DNA of 64,000 nucleotides from positions 109,392 through 173,391 of the forward strand of contig JAJUFC010000007.1 of the NCBI GenBank assembly GCA_029263855.1. The letters run 5' to 3'. This document shows positions 55,552 to 63,818 of this stretch, piece after piece. Positions within the stretch are counted from its first letter, which is position 1. Every line of letters begins with the position of its first letter. The notes beneath the pieces were generated by a model. It saw only the letters and a program-made list of their open reading frames with translations. It ran no database searches and was not told where the DNA came from. Source of the stretch: Candidatus Thermochlorobacteriaceae bacterium. GTDB lineage: Bacteria; Bacteroidota; Chlorobiia; Chlorobiales; Thermochlorobacteraceae. The translations under genes and the position numbers were made by a program.

Positions 55552-56202
55552 ATGCACACAAAACAAATTGATTTCTGGAAAGGAAACTTCGGTAAGGAAT
55601 ACACTGATAGAAGTGTCTATCACTCTATTGAAGAGTGGGACAGGGGGTATGTAGAATGGTATGGTATAGCTAAAACAGTCTTAAACGAAGATTTTTTAGG
55701 CTTTTTAGACAAAGAAAATGCTAAAATTTTAGAAGTTGGTTGCAACTTAGGTTATCAGTTGCAAGGTTTACAAGCCATTGGTTTCAAAAAATTATATGGC
55801 ATAGAACTGCAAGAATATGCAGCCGAAAAAGCACGTAAAATTCAACAGAATATCAATATTATTCAAGGTTCAGGTTTTGATATTCCCTTCAAAGACGCTT
55901 ATTTTGATGTAACTTTCACAAATGGCGTGCTTATACATATCGCCCCTGAAAACTTGTTAGCCTTTACAAGTGAAGTAGTGCGTTGTTCAAAAAAATATAT
56001 TTGGGGGCTTGAATACTACAACGAAACACTCAAAGAAGTAAATTATAGAGGTAATGAAGGCTACCTTTGGAAAATGGACTACGCTCAATTTTACTTAGAT
56101 AATTTTTCCAATTTAAGATTAGTAAAAAAAGAACTTTTACCTATCAAAGTTCAGCAAGAGCAAGGAAATGTAGATTGTATGTTTTTGTTAGAGAAAGCAT
56201 AA
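55552..56202 (+). CDS. Pseudaminic acid biosynthesis-associated methyltransferase
   Basis: A 216-residue class I SAM methyltransferase beginning QIDFWKGNFGKEYTDR and with ILEVGCNLGYQLQGL as SAM motif. This N-terminus is the hallmark of the methylase family found with pse genes, also in flagellin-glycosylation clusters. It probably methylates the acetamidino or another N/O group of the Pse derivative. It lies 3 nt after the second amidotransferase and ends the compact AT-rich operon. Confidence 0.85.
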   Translation: MHTKQIDFWKGNFGKEYTDRSVYHSIEEWDRGYVEWYGIAKTVLNEDFLGFLDKENAKILEVGCNLGYQLQGLQAIGFKKLYGIELQEYAAEKARKIQQNINIIQGSGFDIPFKDAYFDVTFTNGVLIHIAPENLLAFTSEVVRCSKKYIWGLEYYNETLKEVNYRGNEGYLWKMDYAQFYLDNFSNLRLVKKELLPIKVQQEQGNVDCMFLLEKA

Positions 56203-56205
56203 AAA

Positions 56206-56295
56206 ATGTCAAACATAGTTTTAAGAGTAGAAAATCTTTGGAAGCAATATCGTTTGGGCGTAGTAAGTTGGGTTTCTTTTGGAGAAATTTCATGA
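56206..56295 (+). pseudogene. Remnant of a second wzt (ABC exporter ATPase) 5' end
   Basis: ATG 56206 opens 29 codons starting MSNIVLRVENLWKQYRLG, the standard N-terminus of Wzt-like ATPases (compare MSDIAIKVENLSKLYHIG at 43425), then stops before any Walker motif. It is 4 nt after the methyltransferase stop. It is a clear leftover of a former exporter gene and marks a recombination joint. The rest of the 56203-56541 gap has no intact gene. Confidence 0.65.
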
Positions 56296-56365
56296 ATGGC
56301 GCTGAATATATCTTTTTGACAGAAAGCATAATTAGCAATAAAGAATTTGATGTTTTTACATTTGA

Positions 56366-56497
56366 GATATTTTGAGAACTAACGAAATGCTGTTTGGCGT
56401 GGCAGAGTCCGCAATAAGAAATGGAAGCATTATTTCAATCGAAGACGCAAATGAAAATAGAATAATTACAGGTTCATTGAATCGTATAAGCGCGTAA
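56366..56497 (+). pseudogene. Possible C-terminal remnant of a Gfo/Idh/MocA oxidoreductase
   Basis: An open stretch with RTNEMLFGVAESAIRNGSII then SIEDANENRI and a stop resembles the C-terminal helix and strand (NEMF...ISxEDG) of sugar dehydrogenases of this family. It has no start codon of its own at the homologous beginning. It is a weak match from pattern only. Confidence 0.28.
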
Positions 56498-56541
56498 TGC
56501 TAATATCATTACATAAAAAAAATTTACTTGCTTACTGAACA

Positions 56542-57765
56542 ATGAAAAAAAGAATTGTAGTCGTTCAAGGGACATTACAGATGCTTGTAGCTGTGTCAGC
56601 CCTTAATTTTATAAAGGATAGAGAAAGTGGTTCGTCGGAAGATTATTTGCTGGTTGGCTCGTTGTACTCAAATGATGAAATGTTTGCAAATGCAGTTCTC
56701 GACTCTGGAAAAATTTGGAATTGGAAGAAAGTATTACGCCTACCTGTTGAGTTGGAAAAAAAATGGGAAGTTGCAAAACCTCATGAAAAGAGCGAAATTC
56801 TAAATACAGTTAGACATTTACTGGAAGTTGATAATGTAGATGAATGCATTTGCAGTCGAACGACTCAGCCTGCTAATGAAATTGGCACATGTTTAAACGA
56901 TAACTTGAAAGTATCCATATATGGAGATGGGTTAGGCGGTGTAGATGGATGGTTTTATAATTGCAAGCATTGTAAGAAACCAGATATCTCTTATTTGTTA
57001 TTACCTCATGAAGAACATTTTGGGATTCTAAAAAAATTGCCTTATTATGTGATACCCAAAGACTACTTTGTCAAGGCAATTGACCAGTATATTAAGATGT
57101 CTGATTTCTTTAAATTTTGCTACGATTTCATCAGTCAAAATCATATTCAACTTATGGCAAAAAACTCTATGCTGTTCTTAAGTACATGGAGCATCATAAC
57201 GCCATCGCTTGAATATTATTTATCTATGCACTACGAATCTCTGAAGCCTTTTTTAGATAGTCATAAAACAATCTTTATTAAAAGCCATATTAGAGAAGAT
57301 AGGCAGATTCACGAAGCTTTGTTAAAGAAACTCGAATCGCACTCAATTTCTGTTTTTGACCTGTGTAGCATTCCATACCTGCAGTATATTCCCGTAGAAG
57401 TTATCTTAAAAGTATTGTCGTTTGAGAAAGTCTTCACGTTTCTTTCTTCTTCCTGTATTTCATTAAATTGGCTTTATGGTACAAATGTCATTTTAGGCAA
57501 AAGAGATAACATACAACCTTTTCTAAACGATTACTTCAAAAAGGAACCCGACCCTATTCATATTTTTTCATCTATCTTAAAAAAATTACCTACTTGGGAT
57601 AACAAAACGCCCTTATACACCTATCCTCTCTCACAGTTTTTGAGAAAGAAAATAATTGAAAAGTTAAATTACTATTACTTTCTCGTAAAGAAGAATATCA
57701 AATTGATCGCAAAGAAACTACATCTCAATAATATTAATAGAGTATTTTTTCAAGTTCCAAAATAG
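56542..57765 (+). CDS. Sialyltransferase-like glycosyltransferase (polysialyltransferase-type fold)
   Basis: A 407-residue GT-B-like protein. Its motifs resemble the bacterial polysialyl/LPS sialyltransferase superfamily (GT38/GT52-like): IYGDGLGG with Asp129, a Lys-Ser-His segment IFIKSHIRED (~245-254, in place of the KPHP motif) and a Ser cluster FLSSSCIS (~300-307). Together with the CMP-Pse route upstream, it is the best candidate for the nonulosonic acid transferase. There is no signal peptide; basic C-terminal helices suggest membrane association. ATG 56542 follows a remnant-filled gap. Confidence 0.6.
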   Translation: MKKRIVVVQGTLQMLVAVSALNFIKDRESGSSEDYLLVGSLYSNDEMFANAVLDSGKIWNWKKVLRLPVELEKKWEVAKPHEKSEILNTVRHLLEVDNVDECICSRTTQPANEIGTCLNDNLKVSIYGDGLGGVDGWFYNCKHCKKPDISYLLLPHEEHFGILKKLPYYVIPKDYFVKAIDQYIKMSDFFKFCYDFISQNHIQLMAKNSMLFLSTWSIITPSLEYYLSMHYESLKPFLDSHKTIFIKSHIREDRQIHEALLKKLESHSISVFDLCSIPYLQYIPVEVILKVLSFEKVFTFLSSSCISLNWLYGTNVILGKRDNIQPFLNDYFKKEPDPIHIFSSILKKLPTWDNKTPLYTYPLSQFLRKKIIEKLNYYYFLVKKNIKLIAKKLHLNNINRVFFQVPK

Positions 57766-57773
57766 TTAGATTT

Positions 57774-58544
57774 ATGTCATACACGCATCTTGAAGAAGTT
57801 CACAATACTCGTTCAGCCGAAATAGTTTTGCCAATTTTGTTCGAACACATCAAACCCAAATCCGTATTAGATGTTGGTTGCGGACTTGGAACATGGCTGA
57901 AAGTATGCAGAGATTTAGGCGTAGAAGAAATTTTAGGCATTGACGGAGAGTATGTTGAGATGACCAAAGTGGTTATACCTCGTGATTTCTTTTTACATCA
58001 TGACCTAAGAAATCTTTCAAAACTGAATTTTCAGCGAAAATTTGACCTAGCAATATGCCTTGAAGTTGCAGAGCATCTTCCCAAAGACTGTGCAGACAGT
58101 TTAGTTTCTTTCCTTAGCTCAACTTCGGATATGATTCTCTTTTCTGCGGCTATACCTCATCAAGGAGGACAAGGTCATATAAATGAACAACCTCTTTCAT
58201 ATTGGTTAGAAAAGTTTGAACGGCAAGGATTTAAGCCCTTTGATTTCATTAGACCTATGATTTGGAACAATAAGAATGTAGATTGGTGGTATAAACAAAA
58301 CATCATTATGCTTTCCAAAAAAGATAATCCCTTTGCTAACATGAATGTATCTTTTTATTGTCATACACTTGTTCATCCTGATTTATACATGGGAAAAATA
58401 TCTATACTTAGCAACTTAATTGACAGATTAGGTCTAAAGAGAAGCAACATGGATTCGGAATCATATATTTGGCCAAGTGGATTCATTCAAAAGGTTAATT
58501 TTGTTTTGAGGCTCTTTCTAAAACAACTCAATAAGGCTATCTAA
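57774..58544 (+). CDS. SAM-dependent methyltransferase
   Basis: A 256-residue class I methyltransferase with SAM motif SVLDVGCGLGTWLKVC (~30-45) and an AICLEVAEHLP motif. It is different from the two Pse-linked methylases. In a glycosyltransferase cluster it may cap or modify sugars; the acceptor is unknown. It lies 8 nt after the sialyltransferase-like gene and 5 nt before a GT2 gene. Confidence 0.8.
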   Translation: MSYTHLEEVHNTRSAEIVLPILFEHIKPKSVLDVGCGLGTWLKVCRDLGVEEILGIDGEYVEMTKVVIPRDFFLHHDLRNLSKLNFQRKFDLAICLEVAEHLPKDCADSLVSFLSSTSDMILFSAAIPHQGGQGHINEQPLSYWLEKFERQGFKPFDFIRPMIWNNKNVDWWYKQNIIMLSKKDNPFANMNVSFYCHTLVHPDLYMGKISILSNLIDRLGLKRSNMDSESYIWPSGFIQKVNFVLRLFLKQLNKAI

Positions 58545-58549
58545 TTAAA

Positions 58550-59557
58550 ATGGATGTTTCCATCATTACCTGCACTTATAACCCGAATCCAAAAATTTTT
58601 GAGCGGGTTCTAAGGTCCGTAGAGAGTCAAGATTTTGGAGACCTGAAGGTAGAGTATGTGATTGTGGATAACAACAGCCATCCACCTGTTGCGGAAATGC
58701 CGATTGTTCAGTCGTTCCTCGCTCGCAATTCTTGGGTGCGCGTCATTGTTGAAAAAGAGCAAGGACTAACTGCAGCACGGATTGCAGGTACAAAAGCAAC
58801 AACAGGCGATATTCTGATTTTTGTTGATGATGATAATGAATTAGATTCGCAGTATGTTAAAAATTCAATAAAATTATTTGAAGCATATCCGTTTGTGGCT
58901 GTGTGGGGTGCAGGTCATATATCTGTTGAATTTCCCGAGTCTGCGCCTTCATGGATAGAAAAGGAAATGAAACCTTTTTACTTAGAGAGAAAACGAAAAC
59001 GCACAGAATATGCCACTATTGTTGAGATGTATTGTCCTGCTTACCCAATCGGTGGCGGAATGGCGGTGAAGCGCGAAATTATGAATACATACTCAATTCT
59101 GGTAAAAAGTCATAATTTCAAAACCACAGATAGGAAAGCGGGCAGTGGTGCTTCTTGGGGCGACACACAAATTAACTGGCTATCTATCAAGAATGGGTAT
59201 GCAGTAGGCGTTTCGCCAGATTTGAAATTTCAGCACTTGATTTCAAAAAAGCGTGCTTCACTTGAATATATTTTGAGATTATACTATGATGGGCTAGCAT
59301 CAGGATTAACGGCTTTCTATGAAGTTTTTCCCGAAGAGTTGAACAATAATGATTTAAAGAATCAATCAATACGAGTGCTCCATTTTAGTTTTTTCAATAA
59401 TTTATTTTCGTATTTTTTGCGTTTAAAGTTTCGCCATGCCAAAATGTACATTGCGGATCATTTTGGAAATGTAGAATCACATTACAGAGCTTTTAATCTA
59501 CCAAAGTCGTTTTCTTATAAGTTTATTTCATCTTTCTTTTTGAGTTTTGTGAAATGA
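58550..59557 (+). CDS. Family 2 glycosyltransferase
   Basis: A 335-residue GT-A enzyme beginning SIITCTYNPNP, with the DXD-type motif in FVDDDNELD (~91-99) and a GASWGDTQ acceptor-side motif. It is an inverting transferase that adds a hexose-type residue from a nucleotide sugar; donor and acceptor are unknown. Its stop overlaps the WavE start by 4 nt (ATGA). Confidence 0.88.
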   Translation: MDVSIITCTYNPNPKIFERVLRSVESQDFGDLKVEYVIVDNNSHPPVAEMPIVQSFLARNSWVRVIVEKEQGLTAARIAGTKATTGDILIFVDDDNELDSQYVKNSIKLFEAYPFVAVWGAGHISVEFPESAPSWIEKEMKPFYLERKRKRTEYATIVEMYCPAYPIGGGMAVKREIMNTYSILVKSHNFKTTDRKAGSGASWGDTQINWLSIKNGYAVGVSPDLKFQHLISKKRASLEYILRLYYDGLASGLTAFYEVFPEELNNNDLKNQSIRVLHFSFFNNLFSYFLRLKFRHAKMYIADHFGNVESHYRAFNLPKSFSYKFISSFFLSFVK

Positions 59558-60501
59558 CAGCACTATCAGAGAAACATATATCCGTCATAGTTCAAGGACC
59601 GATTCACCATCAAGAGAGCCTGACCAAGCGTGTCTTGGAGAGCGTGCGCACACACTTGCCCAACGCTGAACTCATTCTCTCGACTTGGAAAGGTAGCGAG
59701 GTTTCAGGATTAGACTGCGATGTTTTGCTTCTCAACGACGACCCGGGCGCAATTAACAGCAATAACAATATCAACCGTAATGTCAACCGTCAAATCGTCT
59801 CTACGCGAAACGGATTGGAAAAAGCCATGCGACGCTATACGATGAAATTGCGCACCGATACTCTGCTCACAGGCACAGACTTTTTGGAAGTCTTTGATCG
59901 CGACCCAGAACGCCGAGACGACTTCAAGGTCTTTCAGCATAAAGTTGTCATTCCGACGCTTTACACAAGAAATCCACTGTATCTTAATATCCACACAGGC
60001 ACGTCTCATTTTTTTCATCCGAGCGATATTTTTCAGTTCGGCTTAGCTTCAGACCTGTTTCTGCTATGGGATATTCCACTTGCTACGCATAACACCGTAT
60101 CTAAGATGGTTCCAGAGCAGTATATTTGGACTGCTTGCTTGAAGAAATTTATAAAGGATATTGACTACTTCGGGTTGCACTTGTTTGAGAGTTTAAAAGT
60201 CTGTCAAATTACGCTTGCCAATAATTTTGTTGTGGAAACGCCTACAAATCTAGGCATCAAGTATCCACAACGTTTGCTCGGTAATGCCGTTTATACCTGT
60301 TATACTTATAATCAAGTGAGAGACCTTTATTTACGATATGTTGTTCATACTTCCAAAACTTTGCCATTTTCTCATTCGGCTATTTTGCTTTTATACTCAC
60401 CTTTTATTTTGTTATCAGGTTTAGATTTAAATTTCGGAATTCGGACTTTTATTCAGAAAAATGTAATATTTAAACTCAACACCATTACAAGGTCGGAATG
60501 A
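59554..60501 (+). CDS. WavE-family glycosyltransferase-like protein, copy 1
   Basis: A 315-residue WavE (Vibrio LPS core) family protein. Typical parts are ISVIVQGPIHH, ELILSTWKGSEV, LLNDDPG, MKLRTDTLL (the RTD takes the place of a DXD motif), and FHPSDIFQFG. It probably transfers a sugar in the outer glycan. It is related to the fragment at 62501 and the copy at 62922, giving three family members within 4.3 kb. Its overlap with both neighbours shows an operon. Confidence 0.85.
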   Translation: MTALSEKHISVIVQGPIHHQESLTKRVLESVRTHLPNAELILSTWKGSEVSGLDCDVLLLNDDPGAINSNNNINRNVNRQIVSTRNGLEKAMRRYTMKLRTDTLLTGTDFLEVFDRDPERRDDFKVFQHKVVIPTLYTRNPLYLNIHTGTSHFFHPSDIFQFGLASDLFLLWDIPLATHNTVSKMVPEQYIWTACLKKFIKDIDYFGLHLFESLKVCQITLANNFVVETPTNLGIKYPQRLLGNAVYTCYTYNQVRDLYLRYVVHTSKTLPFSHSAILLLYSPFILLSGLDLNFGIRTFIQKNVIFKLNTITRSE

Positions 60502-61130
60502 ACATTTTAAGCCATCGCGGATACTGGAAATCGTCGGAAGAAAAAAATACGGAAGTTGCGTTTCGCCGCTCTTTTCAATTGGGTTTTGGAACGGAGACAG
60601 ATTTTAGAGATTTCAACGGTCAGTTAGTGATTTCCCACGATGTTGCAACAGATAGCGCAATAACTGCATCGCATTTTTTTGAGATTTATAATCAATATGA
60701 ATCGAATTTGCCCCTTGCGATTAACATTAAGTCTGATGGCTTGCAAGGGTTACTTCGCGTTGAATTAGAGAAATATAACATCACGAATTATTTTCTTTTT
60801 GATATGTCTGTTCCTGATGGATTGGTTTACTTGCGTCAAGGCGGATTTCAAATTTTCACGCGACAGAGCGAATATGAAAAGATTCCATCTTTTTATGAAG
60901 AAGCGCAAGGCGTGTGGATGGATATGTTTTTAAGCGATTGGATAGAAGAGCGAGATATTGTAGCGCATCTTGAGCGAGGGAAAAAAGTTTGCATTGTTTC
61001 GCCTGAACTACACAAGCGCGAACATCTTGGCTTTTGGGAAAGGCTTAAAAAAATGTCGCTTTTAGAAGATGAAAGCTTAATGCTCTGCACGGATTTTCCT
61101 GAAAACGCAAAACTTTTTTTCTATGGCTGA
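60498..61130 (+). CDS. Glycerophosphodiester phosphodiesterase-like protein
   Basis: A 210-residue cytoplasmic protein with GDPD catalytic residues kept: His6-Arg7 (LSHRGYW), Glu33 and Asp35 (TETDF) and His47-Asp48 (ISHDV). It is shorter than typical GDPDs (~240-250) and lacks a signal peptide. In glycan loci such proteins occur next to HAD and nucleotidyltransferase genes; I infer a role in making or trimming a phosphodiester building block. It overlaps WavE by 4 nt and HAD by 8 nt. Confidence 0.75.
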   Translation: MNILSHRGYWKSSEEKNTEVAFRRSFQLGFGTETDFRDFNGQLVISHDVATDSAITASHFFEIYNQYESNLPLAINIKSDGLQGLLRVELEKYNITNYFLFDMSVPDGLVYLRQGGFQIFTRQSEYEKIPSFYEEAQGVWMDMFLSDWIEERDIVAHLERGKKVCIVSPELHKREHLGFWERLKKMSLLEDESLMLCTDFPENAKLFFYG

Positions 61131-61758
61131 AATTAAAGCGATTATCTTTGACATGGATGGCGTCTTGATTGACGCAAAAGACTGGCACTATGAAGCCCTT
61201 AACAAAGCCCTTGCGCTTTTCGGCTTTGGCATTAGCCGTTACGACCATTTAGTAACCTACGACGGATTGCCAACCAAGAAAAAATTAGAAATGCTCACGA
61301 TGGAGCGCGGTTTGCCGAAAGGGTTGCACGATTTTATCAACGACTTGAAACAGATTTACACGATAGAAATGATTTTTCAGAAATGCAAGCCTGTATTTTA
61401 TCACGAATATGCGCTATCTCATCTGAAAGCCGAAGGCTATAAATTAGCCGTCGCCTCTAATTCTATTCGGCAGACCGTTGAACTTATGATGGAAAAAAGC
61501 AACCTTGCCAAATACTTAGACTTGATGCTGAGCAATCAAGACGTAAGCAAACCAAAACCAGACCCCGAAATATACAACGCGGCGATAAATCGCCTTCAAC
61601 TAAACCCTGAGGAATGTTTGATCGTAGAGGACAATCAAAATGGAATCAAAGCGGCTAAGGCATCAGGCGCGAATGTGATGATCGTTAATTCGGTTGAAGA
61701 AGTGAACCTCGAGAATATCAAAATGAACATTAAAAAGTTTGAAGGAGCGTTAGCGTAA
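61123..61758 (+). CDS. HAD-superfamily phosphatase (beta-phosphoglucomutase-like)
   Basis: A 211-residue HAD protein: motif I FDMDGVLIDAKDWH (nucleophile and general acid Asp present), motif II ASNS, motif III Lys in KPKPDPEIY, motif IV VEDNQNG. It is a phosphatase or sugar-phosphate mutase. It lies between the GDPD-like gene and a nucleotidyltransferase with which it shares one base, so it probably acts in the same short pathway. Confidence 0.85.
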   Translation: MAEIKAIIFDMDGVLIDAKDWHYEALNKALALFGFGISRYDHLVTYDGLPTKKKLEMLTMERGLPKGLHDFINDLKQIYTIEMIFQKCKPVFYHEYALSHLKAEGYKLAVASNSIRQTVELMMEKSNLAKYLDLMLSNQDVSKPKPDPEIYNAAINRLQLNPEECLIVEDNQNGIKAAKASGANVMIVNSVEEVNLENIKMNIKKFEGALA

Positions 61759-62504
61759 TGCCGATTAAAGTTTTAGTCCCGATGGCTGGCAATGACGAAG
61801 CGTTTCGTCAAAAAGGATATGCTTACAGCAAAAACCTAATTGAGCTTCACGGAAAGCCACTCATTCAACATGTGTTTGACAATCTTTCTCGCATTCCAAA
61901 TGCTGACTTTATTTTCGTGATTCGCAAAGAAGAAGAAAGCAAATATCACTTGCGAAACGTTCTAAAACTTCTCTCCCCTTCTTGCCAAGTAATCATTTCA
62001 GAAGGAATGACTTCGGGAGCCGCCTGCACTTCTCTTTTGGCGATAGAGCATATCAATGACGATTTGCCCCTCTTTATCGCAAACGCAGATCAACTTATTG
62101 AAATCGATCTTTCTCAGGTGATTCAATGGTTTCAAAATCAAGGTCTCGATGCTGGAACGATTATTTTTGACTCGGTTCATCCGAGATGGTCATATGTTCG
62201 TCTTGATGAAAATGGTTATGTCATAGAAGCGGCTGAAAAGCGACCGATTAGTCGCTACGCAACCGCAGGCGTTTATTACTTCAAACATGGAAAGAACTTT
62301 GTTTGCGCTGCTATGGAAATGATAAAGAAAGATGCGCATATAAACGGACAGTTTTATGTATGCCCAACTTTTAACGAACTGATATTAAAACAAGCCAAAA
62401 TCGGAACATATAAAATTTCTCGCGACTCTTACTTTTCTATTGCTACGCCAGAAGGCGTTCAAGTTTACGAGGATTATCTTAAAGTTAAAGACTCTGTCAG
62501 ATGA
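61758..62504 (+). CDS. Sugar/polyol-phosphate nucleotidyltransferase-like protein
   Basis: A 248-residue GT-A-fold protein. It starts KVLVPMAGN, followed by YSKNLIELHGKPLIQHV, the modified signature of the nucleotidyltransferase group that lacks the classic GxGTRL. FIANADQLIE provides the metal-binding Asp. It probably activates a phosphorylated sugar or polyol with CTP or another NTP. It forms a trio with the GDPD-like and HAD genes. Confidence 0.75.
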   Translation: MPIKVLVPMAGNDEAFRQKGYAYSKNLIELHGKPLIQHVFDNLSRIPNADFIFVIRKEEESKYHLRNVLKLLSPSCQVIISEGMTSGAACTSLLAIEHINDDLPLFIANADQLIEIDLSQVIQWFQNQGLDAGTIIFDSVHPRWSYVRLDENGYVIEAAEKRPISRYATAGVYYFKHGKNFVCAAMEMIKKDAHINGQFYVCPTFNELILKQAKIGTYKISRDSYFSIATPEGVQVYEDYLKVKDSVR

Positions 62505-62719
62505 AAGTTGGCATCGTCGATACAGAGGACATCAGCATCGTCATTCAAGGTCTCACAGTCAAGAATGCTGACTACTTCTCTTATGGTTGGACGAATGAAT
62601 GCGTCAGAAGACTGAGAAAAATTTTTCCTGACGCGGAAACTCTTTCTACTTGGAAAGGCGCAAAAATTAATGGATTGGAAGCAGACCTCGTTGCGCTTAA
62701 CGACGGACTGCGCTCCTGA
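62501..62719 (+). pseudogene. Truncated WavE-family gene (N-terminal fragment)
   Basis: 72 codons from ATG 62501, overlapping the previous stop. They match the first ~65 residues of the WavE proteins on either side (ISIVIQGLTVK, LSTWKGAKINGLEADLVALN) and end right after LNDG, where the others continue with LNDDPG. No continuation is found in another frame. An imperfect inverted repeat begins 20 nt later. It is a deletion remnant. Confidence 0.8.
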
Positions 62720-62738
62720 AAGCATACGATTAACTAAA

Positions 62739-62825
62739 CTCCTGCTTGCCAATAATTTAGCGCTGTTAGATTTTAATATAATGAACATTGAGCATTGAAG
62801 TTTATTGGCAATAAGGAGGCAGGAG
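62739..62825. repeat. Imperfect inverted repeat at the WavE truncation
   Basis: CTCCTGCTTGCCAATAA (62739-62755) is matched in reverse complement by 62802-62811 (TTATTGGCAA) plus 62819-62825 (GCAGGAG), with seven extra bases between them. The arms flank 46 bp of AT-rich DNA. It may be the end of a lost mobile element or a small palindromic element. The surrounding gap (62720-62921) has no gene. Confidence 0.5.
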
Positions 62826-62921
62826 ACTTGAATCATATGATGCTATACGATGTGATAAATCTTGCGCTTTGCCTTTGTTATTCATCTTTTAAGAATGCTT
62901 TAAAATCTGTCTTGCAGACGA

Positions 62922-63818
62922 ATGATTAATTGCCGAGACATAAGCATTGTTGTAACAGGCAAATTAGTTCTCAACGATTCCGACAAGGGATTCAGCACTA
63001 ACGCTGTGCTCAAAAGCATCAAAGAAACGATGCCAGAAGCAACAGTTATTCTTTCAACTTGGAAAGGCGAACCCACGGAAGGTCTTGCGTTTGACTGTTT
63101 GATTTTGAACGATGATCCAGGTCCTTTGCCAAACAAAGGGCAAAATGACACTCACAATCGTCAAATTGTGACGTCTCGTTCAGGAATTGCCGCTTGCAAT
63201 ACGACATACTGCGTTAGAATGAGAACAGATACTAAATTAGCAAAGCCTCTTTTTTTGAACTACTTTGAAAATTCCCAAAATTTTTTTCTCGGAAAATACA
63301 AGCTTTTTAGAAAACGCATCGTTACTTGCTCTTATTTTTCGCGCAATCCGCGCACGTCAGGGATGCTATTTCACCCAAGCGATCTGTTTCATTTTGGTTT
63401 GACAGAAGATTTATTTAACTTATGGAACGCTGATTTGCTTTTTCACGATCAAACAGATTACCTTGATAATTCATTGCTTGCGCCTGAACAGTATCTTTGG
63501 AAAAACTTTATTTATCGAAAAACAGGAATAAGCTTTCATCCATTCAATTTTACTATTGAAAATATCATTCATTCAGAACTTTACTTTGTCAACAACTTCA
63601 TTCCGCTTTCCCCGAAAGACATTGGAATTTATCTTCCTAATCGTTTTCTTATGGCAGATGCGAAATTAAATTACTCATTTGACGATTGGAAGCATCTATA
63701 TAAAAATTATTCAAGCAGTCTTTCGTTTTTTAGAATCCTTGAACTTTCGTTAAACGCTGGAATATTTAAGCGGACGAGAATGTATTTTGGAAACCTTAAA
63801 CGTAACATATTCAAATGA
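62922..63818 (+). CDS. WavE-family glycosyltransferase-like protein, copy 2
   Basis: A 298-residue WavE-family protein (ISIVVTGKLVLND, VILSTWKGEPTEG, ILNDDPG, VRMRTDTKLA, FHPSDLFHFG, LAPEQYLW). It is clearly paralogous to 59554 but diverged along its length, so the two probably add different residues. ATG 62922 fits the homologous start. It overlaps the cupin gene by 4 nt. Confidence 0.85.
   Translation: MINCRDISIVVTGKLVLNDSDKGFSTNAVLKSIKETMPEATVILSTWKGEPTEGLAFDCLILNDDPGPLPNKGQNDTHNRQIVTSRSGIAACNTTYCVRMRTDTKLAKPLFLNYFENSQNFFLGKYKLFRKRIVTCSYFSRNPRTSGMLFHPSDLFHFGLTEDLFNLWNADLLFHDQTDYLDNSLLAPEQYLWKNFIYRKTGISFHPFNFTIENIIHSELYFVNNFIPLSPKDIGIYLPNRFLMADAKLNYSFDDWKHLYKNYSSSLSFFRILELSLNAGIFKRTRMYFGNLKRNIFK

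Noticed and set aside
62739..62825. Intact insertion sequence
   Set aside because: No transposase frame; the 46-bp interior is too short. Kept only as an inverted repeat.
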